In this document: positions 62,131-64,000 of the stretch, one piece after another
How the letters are laid out: each line of letters begins with the position of its first letter
How positions within the stretch are numbered: the stretch's first letter is position 1
Assembly: GCF_032854445.1 (NCBI RefSeq)
Contig: NC_088296.1
Location: 10,950,706-11,014,705, forward strand
Length of the DNA stretch: 64,000 nucleotides
Direction: 5' to 3'
Source of the DNA: Liolophura sinensis
Taxonomy: Eukaryota; Mollusca; Polyplacophora; Chitonida; Chitonidae
The notes under the pieces: generated by a model
Databases searched by the model: none
Told to the model about the DNA's origin: nothing
The model's input: only the letters and a program-made list of their open reading frames with translations
Translations under genes and position numbers: made by a program

Positions 62131-62589
62131 GACACGTGTATGAAGTACATGTAGTCTGATATTGCGTACGCGGCACACGTGTGAGGTATATGTAGTCTGA
62201 TATCGCGTGCGCAGGCACTTGTGTGAGGTATACGTATTCTGACATCGCGTACGCAGGCATATGTTTGAGGTATATGTAGTCTGACATCGCGTACGCAGGC
62301 ACGTGAGTAGGTATATGTAATCTGACATCGCGTACGCTGGCACACATGTGAAGTATATGTAGTCTGACATCACGTACGCAGGCACGTGAGTGAGGCATAT
62401 GTAATCTGACATCGCGTACGCAGGCACACATGTGAAGTATATGTAGTCTGACATCTCGTACGCAGGCACGTGAGTGAGGCATATGTAATCTGAAATCGCC
62501 TACGTAGGCACACGTGTGAGGTATATGTAGTCTGACATCGCGTACGCAAGCACATGTGTGCGGTATACGTATTCTGACATCGCGTGCGC
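62131..62589. repeat. 42-bp minisatellite, about 11 copies, with a dimeric sub-pattern
   Basis: The unit on the plus strand is GTGAGGTATATGTAGTCTGA then CATCGCGTACGCAGGCACAT. Spacing is 42 bp, with one unit a base shorter near 62281-62322. Near 62340-62500 two unit types alternate (AAGTATATGTAGTC and GAGGCATATGTAATC), giving an 84-bp higher-order repeat. As 42 is a multiple of three, a 250-codon minus-strand ORF (61892-62644) stays open; it reads as a 14-residue repeat and is probably incidental. Confidence 0.93.
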
Positions 62590-64000
62590 CTTTGTTTCTG
62601 CGTGCGTGACTGATGTCGATAAATATGTCATTGCCATAAATCAAGTAGCTTTAGGCGGTTGGGTGTATTATAGCCACCGTAACAGTTAATGAAGTCTGTG
62701 TGCGTTTTCACCGATGATGTATTAGGCTCTAAGGGAAAGAGAAATACACCCGTCTACTCCGAAAAATACTCCATGCTTTCCACGTCTTTCGGTAAAGAGT
62801 ATGCGGTTTTTTTTTCACACAGGATGATTGTCTCTTTTTTTCACTCCATAAAACGAGAAAAATGTATTAGGGGAAAAGAAGCCCAGATTTAACCATGTCC
62901 AAATGGAAGGTTATTTCTTCACTGCTTTTATGTTAGAACTGGTTATCATACAAAGAAAAGCATTTACAAACTGACTTTTTCTTTAATCCTTTTTTATATG
63001 AATGGCATTGTTGCCAGACATTTATGTCATCAATTTGGTTTTTGCTTACATTCTTCTTGAGATTAAAATAAAATGCAGCAGTACGCCTCTGAATAGGACA
63101 TCTCTCTTTCAATTTGGTTTCACTTTGACCTTGACATTTGCAACTGTTTCATAGCGATGCCTACCAGTATAAGATATAAAGACATCAGTGATGACACATC
63201 TACAGAAAACAGACCACCAAGCGGGTTATTGAGTCCAAATATGTGCAATTATTCATCTTGAATTAATTTTGTCAGCCCTTCGTTGACGTAAAAGAGCGAG
63301 GTGGGTTTCAGCTTGGTGTCAATACATTACAACATTAAGTTATCGTATCCGAGACAGTGTTACTTCATTACATGAAATCGCGTAATCACATTTAGGAATA
63401 TTAAAACAAAGCTCCATTATTTTTATTGCTCTCTGTGGGCTGCTGTTAAATAATTCACTGGATGCTGTGACATGTTCCGTTGAAGCAAAATTACCTTATT
63501 AATTTCGATCTTCTTCACAGAAAGCGACAGTTAACTTGGCAATGATCAAATGATGATGATCAAATTCTTCTCCAGTATGGTTTAATTTACTTGATTTTGT
63601 ATGTTTTGATGTTGACATCACATGTTCTTTTTTAGGTTCGGCTAAGATTAGTTAGACAACTTTTGACGCGACCTGTAATATCGATGTATACTTCGAATCT
63701 ATCCTCAGTCGATTCTTCTAAGGTCTTCTAGTCTATCCTCAATCCTCTGAGGTTCATTACCAACAGATCAGCATGGCTCTCTAGCGCTGTCCGTTAAGAA
63801 GCAATGTATGGTCAAACCAAGGCGCAATTTATGATAGTTTAGAACAAGATAAAGATTAATATTCCGACACACTCTTCTAAGTGGCCAATAGGAAAATTGA
63901 TAGGAACATCTGTCAAACCACAAAAGCACATGTGTGAGGCAATAGTCTAGAATGAGCCAGATAAAGCCATTTAGCTGTCTACGTCTCACAAGGGTAAATC
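62590..64000. other. No supported feature
   Basis: Nothing recognised to the end of the window. The minus-strand 73-codon ORF at 63768-63989 is unrecognised. Confidence 0.55.

Noticed and set aside
61892-62644. 250-codon minus-strand ORF
   Set aside because: It is mostly a 42-bp minisatellite, whose unit length keeps frames open. Two other frames are also long and open.

Overview
The window looks like non-coding nuclear DNA from an animal, most likely a lophotrochozoan and probably a marine mollusc. The evidence is repeat content, not genes. The DNA is AT-rich, CpG is not depleted, and there is no operon-like gene packing. Two tRNA-derived SINE families are scattered through it. SINE-A has a tRNA-like head, a core containing a 'CTTGAGTACGGCGTAAAAC' segment, and an (AAAT)n tail. 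SINE-B has a tRNA-like head and a (CTCA)n tail. I recall repeats of both styles as common in mollusc genomes; that attribution is from memory and was not checked.

I found no coding gene I can support: no recognisable domain, no long exon-like ORF, and no rRNA or intact tRNA gene. The longest ORFs (about 283, 250 and 195 codons) lie in tandem repeats whose unit length is a multiple of three, which keeps several frames open at once. The longest ORF outside a repeat (175 codons, 23807-24334, minus strand) is near what chance gives in AT-rich DNA of this length. The window could be intergenic, or inside one or more long introns.

Layout. 1-8 kb: a SINE-B copy with clean target-site duplications (TSDs), an old SINE-A-derived tandem duplication, copies of an unclassified two-module repeat (modules D and F), a tRNA-like SINE head and a TA microsatellite. 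8-24 kb: sparse DNA with scattered SINE-A copies, one nearly full-length. 24.5-31 kb: a 33-bp minisatellite, a palindromic MITE, a copy of repeat E, a 250-bp inverted repeat around TA tracts, a second TA microsatellite and a SINE-A. 31-39 kb: almost featureless. 39-50 kb: the densest SINE region, with a SINE-B inserted into an older repeat (G) and two repeat-E copies facing each other. 50-64 kb: an 81-bp tandem array of module D, three minisatellites (18, 25 and 42 bp units), a second palindromic MITE and TSD-flanked SINE-A copies.

There is no gene system to describe as working together. What the window records is retrotransposition (SINE-A and SINE-B with 11-13 bp TSDs, some copies 5'-truncated), cut-and-paste MITE movement (TA duplications) and local tandem amplification. 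The items most worth follow-up are the D/F repeat family, the palindromic MITE, the facing repeat-E copies and the large hairpin at 29.3-29.6 kb.
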